Source: DATKZH01 sp964475955 | GTDB lineage: Bacteria; Planctomycetota; Planctomycetia; Pirellulales; Thermoguttaceae | NCBI GenBank assembly: GCA_964475955.1 | Contig: CAYYZY010000243.1 | Coordinates: 1-11,053, forward strand | Length of the DNA stretch: 11,053 nucleotides | Reading direction: 5' to 3' | Shown here: one piece after another, positions 1 through 10,904 of the stretch | Position numbering within the stretch: position 1 is the first letter of the stretch | How the letters are laid out: every line of letters starts with the position of its first letter | Made by a program: the position numbers and the translations under genes | The notes under the pieces: generated by a model | Seen by the model: the letters and a program-made list of their open reading frames with translations, nothing else | What the model was told of the DNA's origin: nothing | Database searches by the model: none

Positions 1-1048
1 GGCCGGAGTAGTCGACCCGCTTCCCGAGCAGGTTCTGACGGAAACGGCCCTGCTTCCCCTTGAGCAGGTCGCTCAGAGACTTGAGGGCCCGGCTCCCCGA
101 ACCGCGCACCGCGCGGCTCCGGCGGCCGTTGTCCAGCAGGGCATCCACCGCCTCCTGGAGCATGCGCTTCTCGTTCCGGAGGATGACCTCCGGGGCCTTG
201 ATGTCGATGAGCTTCTTCAGCCGGTTGTTCCGGTTGATGACCCGGCGGTAGAGGTCGTTGAGATCGCTCGTGGCGAACCGGCCCCCCTCCAGGGGCACCA
301 GGGGGCGGAGGTCCGGCGGGATCACGGGCAGCACGCTCATGACCATCCAGGCCGGGTTGTTGTGCTCCGACTGACGGAACGCCTCCACCACCCGCAGGCG
401 CTTGAGGGCCTGCTTCTTCCGCTGCTGGCTCGTCTCGATCCGGGCCTGGGTGCGCAGCTCGGCGCTCAGCTCGTCCACGTCGATGGAGTCCAGCAGCTTC
501 CGCAGCGCCGGGGCCCCCATCTCCGCCTCGAACTCCTTCTCCTCTTCCCAACGGAGCCGGCGGTAGTCCTCCTCGGCCAGGATCTGGCCCTTCTCCAGCT
601 CCTCCTTGGCATCGCCCGGGTCGAGGACCACGTACGACTCGTAGTAGATCACGCGCTCGAGGTCTCGGACCGAGAAGTTCAGTAGATAGCCCATGGTGCT
701 GGGCAGGCTCTTGAAGTACCAGATGTGCGCCACCGGGACGGCCAGCTCGATGTGGCCCATCCGCTCGCGGCGCACCCGGCTCTGGGTGACCTCCACGCCG
801 CATCGATCGCAGATGACTCCGCGGTAGCGGATCCTCTTGTACTTGCCGCAGTGGCACTCCCAGTCCTTGACCGGACCGAAGATCCGCTCGCAGAACAGGC
901 CGTCCTTCTCCGGCTTGAACGAGCGGTAGTTGATCGTCTCCGGCTTGGTCACCTCACCGAACGACCACGACCGGACCGTCTCCGGGCTGGCCAGCTGGAT
1001 CGTCAGCGCGTTGAAGCGGGGCGAGTGCAGTCTCACTGGTCCGGGCAT
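1..1048 (-). CDS. rpoC: RNA polymerase beta' subunit, N-terminal part (cut by window edge)
   Basis: This is the N-terminal 349 codons of the largest catalytic subunit of RNA polymerase; the rest lies beyond base 1. The ATG at 1048-1046 directly follows the rpoB stop (TAG then ATG, no spacer), and a GGGGAGGGG ribosome-binding site lies inside the end of rpoB, nine bases before the start. The zinc-binding domain 1 cysteines are visible as C65, C67, C80 and C83 in ECHCGKY...VICDRCGVEV. The visible part ends with RFRQNLLGKRVDYSG, the conserved entry into the switch-2/catalytic region, so the reading frame is intact to the edge. A charged Glu/Arg-rich segment runs at about residues 135-175. It is co-transcribed and almost certainly translationally coupled with rpoB. 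Glu codons are nearly all GAG (about 1 GAA in 31), matching the 3' half of rpoB rather than its 5' half. The identification is secure. Confidence 0.98.
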   Translation of the reverse strand, partial: MPGPVRLHSPRFNALTIQLASPETVRSWSFGEVTKPETINYRSFKPEKDGLFCERIFGPVKDWECHCGKYKRIRYRGVICDRCGVEVTQSRVRRERMGHIELAVPVAHIWYFKSLPSTMGYLLNFSVRDLERVIYYESYVVLDPGDAKEELEKGQILAEEDYRRLRWEEEKEFEAEMGAPALRKLLDSIDVDELSAELRTQARIETSQQRKKQALKRLRVVEAFRQSEHNNPAWMVMSVLPVIPPDLRPLVPLEGGRFATSDLNDLYRRVINRNNRLKKLIDIKAPEVILRNEKRMLQEAVDALLDNGRRSRAVRGSGSRALKSLSDLLKGKQGRFRQNLLGKRVDYSG

Positions 1049-4840
<3,792 letters not shown>

Positions 4841-4887
4841 AAGAGGTTACCCTCCTCGTGGAGTGCACAGAAAGAGAATGCCGCCCC

Positions 4888-4917
4888 GGCAGCGCGCAGC
4901 AGGAAGGGCGCGCAGCC
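4888..4917 (-). other. Stem-loop in the rplL-rpoB gap
   Basis: In the transcript GGCTGCGCGC (4917-4908) pairs with GCGCGCTGCC (4897-4888), giving ten positions with one T-T mismatch around a 10-base loop. No T-run follows, so it does not look like a classical intrinsic terminator. In E. coli the rplL-rpoB gap holds a partial attenuator and an RNase III site. A comparable role here is inference from position only. Confidence 0.4.
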
Positions 4918-5053
4918 GCCCTCGCAGGCAATACCCGGTAGCGTTTGCGGGGAATTGGGTAAGTTTCAGCAATGCTCGTGCCCGCACGCGACCGTGTTCC
5001 ACCAGCCGGTGCGCGGCCCAACAGGAAAAGCGGTTGGTCCGGTCCGAAACACG

Positions 5054-5482
5054 CTACTTGATCGAAACCGCTGCGCCGGGGGAGGCCTCCTCGATTTCCT
5101 TCTTCAGCTTCTCCGCGTCTTCCTTGGAGATGCCCTCCTTGACCTTGGAGGGGACGGCCTCGACCTTGTCCTTGGCTTCCTTCAGTCCCAGGCCCGTTGC
5201 CGCCCGGACCACCTTGATCACGGCGATCTTCTTCTCGCCGAAGTTCTCCAGAACCACGTCGAATTCCGTCTTCTCCTCTTCCGCCGGCGCGGCCTCTGCG
5301 CCGGCCGCGGGACCGGCGACCATGACGGCGCCGCCGGACGCGGGTTCGATTCCGTGGGCCTTGAGACAGTCCCGCAACTCGACGAGGTCCTTGAGCGTCA
5401 AGCCCATCAACATCTCGACGCGGCTCTTCGTCTCCTCGGAGAACTCCTGAGGGGCTACCTCCGCAACTGCTTCTTCTGCCAT
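5054..5482 (-). CDS. rplL: Ribosomal protein L7/L12 (bL12)
   Basis: This 142-residue protein is the multicopy stalk protein of the 50S subunit. It recruits and activates translational GTPases, including the EF-Tu encoded in this window. The ATG at 5482 was chosen because it begins MAEEAVAEVA and an AGGAAG site lies ten bases upstream; an in-frame ATG at 5521 would add only a non-conserved leader. The N-terminal dimerisation/L10-binding helices span about 14-45, an Ala/Pro/Gly-rich hinge about 50-70, and the globular C-terminal domain 71-142 with KTEFDVVLENFGEKKIAVIKVVR and ATGLGLKEAKDKVE. It is about 20 residues longer than the usual 120-128, through the acidic N-terminus and the C-terminal end SPGAAVSIK. 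The N-terminal domain is more divergent than the C-terminal one. It is co-transcribed with rplJ, 141 bases upstream. Confidence 0.98.
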   Translation of the reverse strand: MAEEAVAEVAPQEFSEETKSRVEMLMGLTLKDLVELRDCLKAHGIEPASGGAVMVAGPAAGAEAAPAEEEKTEFDVVLENFGEKKIAVIKVVRAATGLGLKEAKDKVEAVPSKVKEGISKEDAEKLKKEIEEASPGAAVSIK

Positions 5483-5576
5483 GGTTGGACATCTTCCTTT
5501 CGGTTCAGACTCCGCCGGCACGCCCGTTGCACGCCCGACGACACCTCAGATAATTCGTTGTTTCGATTCCCCGTTT

Positions 5577-5603
5577 CGGCCGCGGGCCGATTCGCCGCGG
5601 CCG
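5577..5603 (-). other. Perfect 9-bp stem-loop in the rplJ-rplL gap
   Basis: CGGCCGCGG (5603-5595 in transcript sense) and CCGCGGCCG (5585-5577) form a perfect 9-bp GC stem with a 9-base loop, about 20 bases after the rplJ stop. The sequence that follows is AAACGGGGAATCG, without a T-run, so a Rho-independent terminator is unlikely. A role as processing or stability element between the L10 and L7/L12 cistrons, which are needed in unequal amounts, is inference. Confidence 0.5.
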
Positions 5604-5623
5604 GTGTTGGGGGGCGACCCGGA

Positions 5624-6208
5624 TCACGCTTCCGCCGCCGCCGGCTCCTCTTCGCCCGCCTCGCCGCCTTGCTCTTCGCCCGGCTCGCCGCCCTGGTCGT
5701 CGATCATCGTCTGGATTTGGCCGGCGATTTCGGCAGCCGGCCCGACGAGCTGGCTGGACACCTCCGACGCCACGCCGAGCAACTGGCCCGCCACGATGCT
5801 CAACAACTCCTCGCGGCTGGGCCATCGGCTGACCTCGTTGACCTGCTCCGGCGTGAGCTTCTCGCCGTCCATCACGCCGCCGCGGGCCTCGAACGCCTCG
5901 TACTCCTTTTCCTTGGCGAGCCGGGTGATCTCCTTGGCCAGCGAGACGATGTCCTCCGCCCCCCAGCAGACGGCGCTGCAACCGGTCAGCCCCTCGAACA
6001 TCACTCCCAGCGGCGAGCCTTCGGTGGCCCGATGGGCCAGACTGTTCTTGACCACCAAGACCTGGATGTTCTTCTCGGCCAACTCGGCGCGGAGGCGATT
6101 GTTGGCGTTCGCGTCGAGCCCGACCATGTTCACCAACACCGCGTCGTGAACGCCCTCGAACTGCTCGCGCAAATGCTCGGTTATCAAGTTCTTGACGTAT
6201 TTGCTCAT
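5624..6208 (-). CDS. rplJ: Ribosomal protein L10 (uL10)
   Basis: This 194-residue protein anchors the L7/L12 dimers to 23S rRNA at the base of the stalk. The start is the ATG at 6208, giving MSKYVKNLITEHLREQFEGV, which matches the family N-terminus; an upstream in-frame ATG at 6277 would add 23 residues without L10 similarity. The globular RNA-binding domain covers about 1-130, including LVVKNSLAHRA (51-61). The C-terminal helix that binds L7/L12 (about 132-170) contains ELLSIVAGQLLGVASEVSSQL. It is followed by a low-complexity acidic Gly/Glu tail (172-194), which is unusual for L10. No strong ribosome-binding site is seen. In E. coli the L10-L7/L12 complex represses its own mRNA through the leader. 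The 171-base leader here could serve the same purpose, but I did not identify the binding fold. Confidence 0.98.
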   Translation of the reverse strand: MSKYVKNLITEHLREQFEGVHDAVLVNMVGLDANANNRLRAELAEKNIQVLVVKNSLAHRATEGSPLGVMFEGLTGCSAVCWGAEDIVSLAKEITRLAKEKEYEAFEARGGVMDGEKLTPEQVNEVSRWPSREELLSIVAGQLLGVASEVSSQLVGPAAEIAGQIQTMIDDQGGEPGEEQGGEAGEEEPAAAEA

Positions 6209-6333
6209 GATGGCCGATCCGCTCTGGCTTGATGGCGAGGTGGGCCCCGCCGACCATGTTTCCCGTCTCTGCGACAACCTCGCCGTCGCGATTGCGGTGC
6301 GGCCGAAGTGTTGTCTGCGTGTGTGCGATGGTT

Positions 6334-6359
6334 CGGCCCGGTTGCCGTCAACCGGGCCG
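6334..6359 (-). promoter_or_regulatory. Perfect 11-bp stem-loop in the rplA-rplJ leader
   Basis: In the transcript CGGCCCGGTTG pairs perfectly with CAACCGGGCCG around an ACGG loop, starting about 20 bases after the rplA stop. The following sequence AACCATCGCACAC has no T-run. The gap is where many bacteria carry the L10 leader that binds L10-L7/L12. The hairpin is seen directly; assignment to that regulatory element is inference. Confidence 0.45.
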
Positions 6360-6379
6360 CCGGTCGTCCGACCGACGCG

Positions 6380-7060
6380 CTACGCGGCCACGCGAATGCC
6401 GGGCGTCATCGTGGCGCTGATGGCAACGCCGCGAAGATACTGCCCGCGCACGGCGGCCGGCTTCAGGCTCAGCACGTAGTCGATGAACGCCTGAACATTC
6501 TCCACGAGTTTGGGGGCGTCGAAACTCAGCTTCCCCGTCACGGCGTGAACGATCCCCCCGGAGTCGTTGCGGAACTCCACCTTGCCGGCCTTGTACTCCT
6601 CGACGGTCTTGGCCAACTCCGGCGTGACGGTCCCCGCGCGGGGGGAGGGCATCAACCCTCGCGGACCGAGGATCCGTCCCAGGGGGCCGACGAGGCGCAT
6701 CATGTCGGGTGCGGCGATGCAGACGTCGAAGTCGGTCCAACCTCCCTTGATCTTCTCGGCCAGCTCCTCTCCGCCGACCTCGTCCGCACCCGCTTCCTGA
6801 GCCTCGTCGAGTTTGTCGCCCTTGGCGAAAACCACCACGCGCAGCGTGCGCCCGATCCCGTGCGGCAGCACGATCGAGCCGCGCACGATCTGGTCGGCCT
6901 GCTTGGGGTCGATCCCCAGGCGCAGCGCCACCTCGACCGACTGGTCGAACTTCGTGTTGGCGAAACTCTTCAACAGCGCGACCGCGTCGGGCAAAGGCAA
7001 GGCCTGCTTGCTCGGCACCTTCTCGGCCAGGGTTTTCATTCGCTTGGATCGTTTGACCAT
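6380..7060 (-). CDS. rplA: Ribosomal protein L1 (uL1)
   Basis: This 226-residue protein forms the mobile L1 stalk at the ribosomal E site and, in bacteria studied, represses translation of its own rplK-rplA mRNA. The length is close to the family's usual 229. The ATG at 7060 gives MVKRSKRMKTLAEKVPSKQA. The two-domain fold is indicated by FDQSVEVALRLGID (38-51, first rRNA-binding segment) and the L1 signature GRILGPRGLMPSPRAGTV (128-145). The C-terminus returns to domain I with ISATMTPGIRVAA. The gene sits 129 bases after rplK and 171 bases before rplJ. Its ribosome-binding site is weak (CTGGGAATC directly before ATG). The frame is complete and I see nothing abnormal in conserved positions. 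Confidence 0.98.
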   Translation of the reverse strand: MVKRSKRMKTLAEKVPSKQALPLPDAVALLKSFANTKFDQSVEVALRLGIDPKQADQIVRGSIVLPHGIGRTLRVVVFAKGDKLDEAQEAGADEVGGEELAEKIKGGWTDFDVCIAAPDMMRLVGPLGRILGPRGLMPSPRAGTVTPELAKTVEEYKAGKVEFRNDSGGIVHAVTGKLSFDAPKLVENVQAFIDYVLSLKPAAVRGQYLRGVAISATMTPGIRVAA

Positions 7061-7189
7061 GATTCCCAGTGCTTTCGTCGACGGGCCTCGTGCCCTCGGT
7101 CTCGTCGGCCGGCTTCCGCCCGCCGAATCCTCGTCCTGCGCCGGCAGCCGACCCGGCGGGCCATTTCCCGCGCCCCCGGCCGGGACGCC
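7061..7189 (-). other. rplK-rplA intergenic gap, GC-rich, no gene
   Basis: This 129-base gap contains no open frame of interest. It holds several short GC-rich inverted repeats in transcript sense, for example GCGGG-AAATGG-CCCGC and GGGC-ACGAG-GCCC, none with a following T-run. I see no promoter-like pair of boxes. It is probably transcribed spacer. Confidence 0.4.
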
Positions 7190-7615
7190 TCAGTCCACCA
7201 CTTCCAGGCCCATGCTTCGCGCGGTCCCTTCGATGATGCGCCGGGCGTGCTCGACGTCGCGGGCGTTGAGGTCGGGCATCTTTCGCTGAACGATCTCCTC
7301 AATCTGGGCCGGAGAAACCGACCCGACCATCTCCCGCGGCGGCGCGCCCGCCCCCTTGGCGATGTTGGCGGCCTGCTTCAACAGGTCCGCGGCCGCGGGG
7401 CTCTTCGTCTCCAATTCGAACGAGCGGTCGTTGTACACGCGAACGACCACCGGAACGCGCAGCCCCTGGTCTTCTTTCGTCCGGTCGTTGAACTGCTGGA
7501 CGAACTGGCCCAGGTTGATCCCGAACCGTCCCAGGGCGGTACCCACGGGCGGGGCCGGCGTCGCCTGGCCCCCGGGCACGTGGAAGCGCACTTTTCCCAT
7601 CAACTGTTTGGCCAT
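7190..7615 (-). CDS. rplK: Ribosomal protein L11 (uL11)
   Basis: This 141-residue protein, exactly the usual family length, binds the 23S rRNA GTPase-associated centre next to L10 and L7/L12. The ATG at 7615 gives MAKQLMGKVRFHVPGGQATP. The N-terminal domain keeps the proline-rich TPAPPVG (19-25), the region contacted by thiostrepton-type drugs. The C-terminal rRNA-binding domain ends with KMPDLNARDVEHARRIIEGT (102-121) and ARSMG. The segment after PPVG reads TALGRFGINLGQFVQQFNDR, a variant of the commoner PALGQ.G.NI..F. There is no convincing ribosome-binding site before the ATG (GACAGCGAATC). The 158-base leader carries a nested stem structure described separately. Confidence 0.98.
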   Translation of the reverse strand: MAKQLMGKVRFHVPGGQATPAPPVGTALGRFGINLGQFVQQFNDRTKEDQGLRVPVVVRVYNDRSFELETKSPAAADLLKQAANIAKGAGAPPREMVGSVSPAQIEEIVQRKMPDLNARDVEHARRIIEGTARSMGLEVVD

Positions 7616-7673
7616 GATTCGCTGTCAATCTATTCGCAGGTTGGGTCCGTCGGGTGAGGCAAGTCGAGACGCC

Positions 7674-7764
7674 AAAAACCGCCTGGAGAGGTTTCCAACT
7701 CACGTCGGCCCGCGCGGCGCTTGTGCCTCCCGCCGCACTTCGCGACCTCTCTCGAAAAACCGCC
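7674..7764 (-). repeat. Two direct copies of GGCGGTTTTT in the rplK leader
   Basis: In transcript sense GGCGGTTTTT occurs at 7764-7755 and again at 7683-7674, 81 bases apart start to start. The copies flank the nested stem-loop of the nusG-rplK gap. The short T-runs are the only ones of this kind in the intergenic regions I examined, which gives the second copy a weak terminator-like look. Confidence 0.4.
7686..7751 (-). promoter_or_regulatory. Nested stem-loop in the nusG-rplK leader (candidate r-protein leader)
   Basis: In the transcript GAGAGGT (7751-7745) can pair with ACCTCTC (7692-7686). Enclosed between them GTGCGGCG (7738-7731) can pair with CGCCGCGC (7719-7712), eight pairs including one G-U. 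A GGCGGTTTTT stretch follows the outer stem. In E. coli the mRNA target of L1 lies just upstream of rplK, so this 158-base leader is the expected place for L1 control. I could not match the L1 binding motif with confidence. The pairings are seen; the role is inference. Confidence 0.35.
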
Positions 7765-7773
7765 AAATCCTCT

Positions 7774-8793
7774 TCAGACCGATTCGATCTGCCAGTATTC
7801 CAGTTCGACGGGCGTGGTTCGGTTGAAAATCTGAATCAGCACGGTGACCCGCCCGGTCGTCTCGTCGATCGAATCGACCTCGCCCTCGAACGTCTCGAAG
7901 GTTCCCTCGTTGATCTTGACGCGGTCGCCCACGCGGAAGGCGATCTTCGGCTTCGGGGCTTCCTCGTCTTCCTCTTCCTTCTTCGCCAGGATTCGCGAGA
8001 CCTCGTGCGGCAGCATCGGCGTGGGGCGCCCGGTCGGGCCCGTGAAATCGCCGATGCCGGGCGTTTCCCGAACCAGAAACCACGAATCGTCGTTGATCTC
8101 CATCTGCACCACCAGGTAGCCCGGATAGAGCTTCCGCTTCGACACGCGCTTCTTGCCACCCTTGAACTCGGTGACCTGCTCCAAGGGCACGATCACGTCG
8201 CCGAAATACCTATCCAGTCCCGCGATGGCCACGCGCCGCAGCAATCCGTCGCGAATGGAGTCCTCTCGGTTGCTTTGCACCTTGAGGATATACCAGTCCA
8301 TGTTCTCGGACTTCTCGGCTTCCGCCTCCGACTCGCCGCCGGCCTCGTTTCCTTCCGCCGCTTCCTCGCCGGCCTTGGCGTCTTGTGCCCCCGCAGGCTC
8401 CGCGGGTTCGGCGGCTTCCGGCGCCTCGTCGGCCGGCGCCGGCTCGGCGGCCTGCTGCGGAGGTTCTTCCGAAGGCGCCGCTTCGCCCGCCGACTTCTCA
8501 TCCTCCGGCGAAGGCGATGCTTCTGCCGACGCATCCGCTCCCGACGACGGCTCCTCGCCCGAGCCCTCCGAGGCGCCGCCGGGCGGCGTCTCCGGCGATT
8601 CCGCGTCGGCGGGGCGTGTTTCTTCGGACGACGCCTCGGCGGGCGGGGCCGGCTCGGCGCCCGGCGTTTCCGCGTCGTGTTTCACGGAGGACGACGAAGG
8701 CGCAGCTTCCGACTTCACCGCGTCCCCATCGGGCGCGATCGGTGCCGGCGTCTCGCTCGGCTGATCCATCGGGTTGTTCGGCTCGTCAGTCAC
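7774..8793 (-). CDS. nusG: Transcription elongation factor NusG with long acidic N-terminal extension
   Basis: NusG binds RNA polymerase, suppresses pausing and links it to Rho or to the ribosome through S10. The GTG at 8793 is chosen because AAGGGGAG lies six bases upstream; the product is VTDEPNNPMDQ..., 339 residues. An in-frame start at 8880 would add a basic, non-conserved leader. Residues 1-164 are Glu/Ala/Pro/Ser-rich, with no Leu, Cys or aromatic residue, and so are probably disordered. The core begins at M165 (MDWYILKVQSNRE). The NGN domain runs to about 268 and includes KLYPGYLVVQME and VRETPGIGDFTGPTG, followed by an acidic linker (KKEEEDEEAPKP, 271-282) and the KOW domain (about 286-339, FRVGDRVKINEGTFETFEGE). 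A typical NusG has about 180 residues. Initiation at M165 (base 8301) would give a standard-length protein, but its upstream site is weak. secE lies 99 bases upstream. Confidence 0.95.
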   Translation of the reverse strand: MTDEPNNPMDQPSETPAPIAPDGDAVKSEAAPSSSSVKHDAETPGAEPAPPAEASSEETRPADAESPETPPGGASEGSGEEPSSGADASAEASPSPEDEKSAGEAAPSEEPPQQAAEPAPADEAPEAAEPAEPAGAQDAKAGEEAAEGNEAGGESEAEAEKSENMDWYILKVQSNREDSIRDGLLRRVAIAGLDRYFGDVIVPLEQVTEFKGGKKRVSKRKLYPGYLVVQMEINDDSWFLVRETPGIGDFTGPTGRPTPMLPHEVSRILAKKEEEDEEAPKPKIAFRVGDRVKINEGTFETFEGEVDSIDETTGRVTVLIQIFNRTTPVELEYWQIESV

Positions 8794-8803
8794 GACTGAC
8801 TCC

Positions 8804-8823
8804 CCTTGGCTTATGGCCCAAGG
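8804..8823 (-). promoter_or_regulatory. Stem-loop overlapping the nusG ribosome-binding site
   Basis: In the transcript CCTTGG (8823-8818) pairs with CCAAGG (8809-8804) around an 8-base loop. The downstream arm includes the first four bases of the nusG Shine-Dalgarno sequence AAGGGGAG (8807-8800). Folding would therefore cover part of the ribosome-binding site just before the GTG start at 8793. The pairing is seen; regulation is inference. Confidence 0.4.
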
Positions 8824-8868
8824 TCCCGGAGAGATCCGATTCCTCTTGCGTCGCACCGCGCGGGACGG

Positions 8869-8884
8869 GCCCGTCGACACGGGC
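8869..8884 (-). other. Stem-loop after the secE stop
   Basis: GCCCGT and ACGGGC form a perfect 6-bp stem around a GTCG tetraloop, eight bases after the secE stop codon. No T-run follows. It may stabilise or punctuate the message between secE and nusG; I have no evidence for termination. Confidence 0.35.
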
Positions 8885-8892
8885 TCGTCGCT

Positions 8893-9414
8893 TCAGAGGA
8901 TCTGCAACCAGGTGAATATCGTCTTCCAGAAGAAATCGAACGAAAACAAGAGCACGGCCAGTGCGAAAATCGTCACCAAAACCACGATCGAACTGCGATA
9001 GAGCTCGGCCCGCGTCGGCCAGGAGACCTTGTTCATCTCCGCTTCCACGGCGATGAGGAAGTCGGCGAAGACGGGCACGTTGACCAAACGGTAGGCCGCC
9101 CACAGCCCGAGCACCAACAGCACGAACGGCACGCCGTGGCGCGCGCTCTGCCGGACCGCCGCATTCATTCCTTCGCCGAGGCCCACGTCCCAGTTCATCA
9201 AGGCCGTACCCAGGATGCTGTGCAGGCGGAACAGCCCCGCGGCCAAGGCCACGGCGACGGCGACGAAGGTCACCTGCCGGGTGACCCGGCCCTGAGTCCG
9301 CTTATAAAGGCCGACGTGGAACAGTTCCTGGAGAAAGGCATTCACCAGCGACAGCTTCCTCCGTGCGATTGGCCCCGTCCCTGGGGCGAAAAGCGCCGTG
9401 TTTGTGGGTGCCAC
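8893..9414 (-). CDS. secE: Preprotein translocase subunit SecE
   Basis: SecE is the essential small membrane subunit that clamps SecY in the SecYEG channel. The frame gives 173 residues from a GTG at 9414, with GAGGATCC immediately upstream; an in-frame stop at 9430-9432 bounds it. A second GTG at 9345 (residue 24, VNAFLQELFHVG) with GGAGG twelve bases upstream is a credible alternative. Three hydrophobic stretches are visible, at about 48-64, 94-109 and 142-160. The SecE signature lies between the second and third: an amphipathic segment ending in EMNKVSWPTRAEL (125-137). The three-segment form resembles the E. coli type rather than the single-span form of many Gram-positive bacteria. It stands directly upstream of nusG, as in most bacteria. 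No rpmG (L33) gene lies between tuf and secE. Confidence 0.95.
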   Translation of the reverse strand: MAPTNTALFAPGTGPIARRKLSLVNAFLQELFHVGLYKRTQGRVTRQVTFVAVAVALAAGLFRLHSILGTALMNWDVGLGEGMNAAVRQSARHGVPFVLLVLGLWAAYRLVNVPVFADFLIAVEAEMNKVSWPTRAELYRSSIVVLVTIFALAVLLFSFDFFWKTIFTWLQIL

Positions 9415-9506
9415 GGATCCTCGTGGACGTTACGGATGATTCCCAACTGCTTGGCCGCCGCCGAGGAGCGTCCTGCTGCGAAGCCCCCCCGGCCGGAAGC
9501 CCTCGG

Positions 9507-9528
9507 CCGGCCCGACGCGCAGGGCCGG
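9507..9528 (-). other. 7-bp stem-loop just downstream of tRNA-Trp
   Basis: CCGGCCC pairs perfectly with GGGCCGG around an 8-base loop. It begins five bases (TTTTA) after the encoded CCA of tRNA-Trp. The T-run precedes rather than follows the stem, so this is not a normal intrinsic terminator. It may mark the 3' boundary for tRNA processing from a common transcript; that is inference. Confidence 0.35.
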
Positions 9529-9533
9529 TAAAA

Positions 9534-9609
9534 TGGCAGGGGCGGGGGGACTCGAACTCCCAACAACTGGTTTTGGAGACCAGTGCTCTACCAATTGAGC
9601 TACACCCCT
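9534..9609 (-). tRNA. trnW: tRNA-Trp (anticodon CCA)
   Basis: The transcript sense folds into a full cloverleaf. The acceptor is AGGGGTG/CGCCCCT (one T-G pair), the D-arm GCTC-AATTGGTA-GAGC, the anticodon arm CTGGT-CTCCAAA-ACCAG, the variable loop TTGTT, and the T-arm GGGAG-TTCGAGT-CCCCC. The anticodon is CCA, for tryptophan. The discriminator is G73, as usual for bacterial tRNA-Trp, and the 3' CCA is encoded (9536-9534). The T-stem carries an A52-C62 mismatch, which is unusual. The gene lies between tuf and secE, 95 bases after tuf, a position seen in many bacteria, and is probably cut from a common precursor. Confidence 0.95.
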
Positions 9610-9687
9610 GCACGTACCGGCCGGCGTCCGACGCGCCAAAACTCGAACGGGGGAGGCCACGAAGGCCGCACCCCCGGACCGCCGCGC

Positions 9688-9702
9688 GGCCGCGACGCGG
9701 CC
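9688..9702 (-). other. Stem-loop right after the tuf stop
   Basis: GGCCGC and GCGGCC form a 6-bp stem with a 3-base loop, two bases beyond the tuf stop codon. There is no T-run, so readthrough into tRNA-Trp is expected. Confidence 0.3.
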
Positions 9703-9704
9703 CT

Positions 9705-10904
<1,200 letters not shown>

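Noticed and set aside
7674..7683. GGCGGTTTTT as an intrinsic terminator ending the nusG transcript
   Set aside because: The adjacent stem is long-range and weak (7 pairs) and is separated from the T-run. Termination here would need RNA data, so it is listed only as a leader structure.
6308..8799. Long plus-strand frames opposite rplA, rplK and nusG
   Set aside because: They are compositional shadows. The Arg-rich part opposite the nusG extension simply mirrors Glu/Ala codons.
8794..8880. 29-residue upstream extension of NusG (start at 8880)
   Set aside because: It is basic and non-conserved, and the GTG at 8793 has a well-placed AAGGGGAG site.
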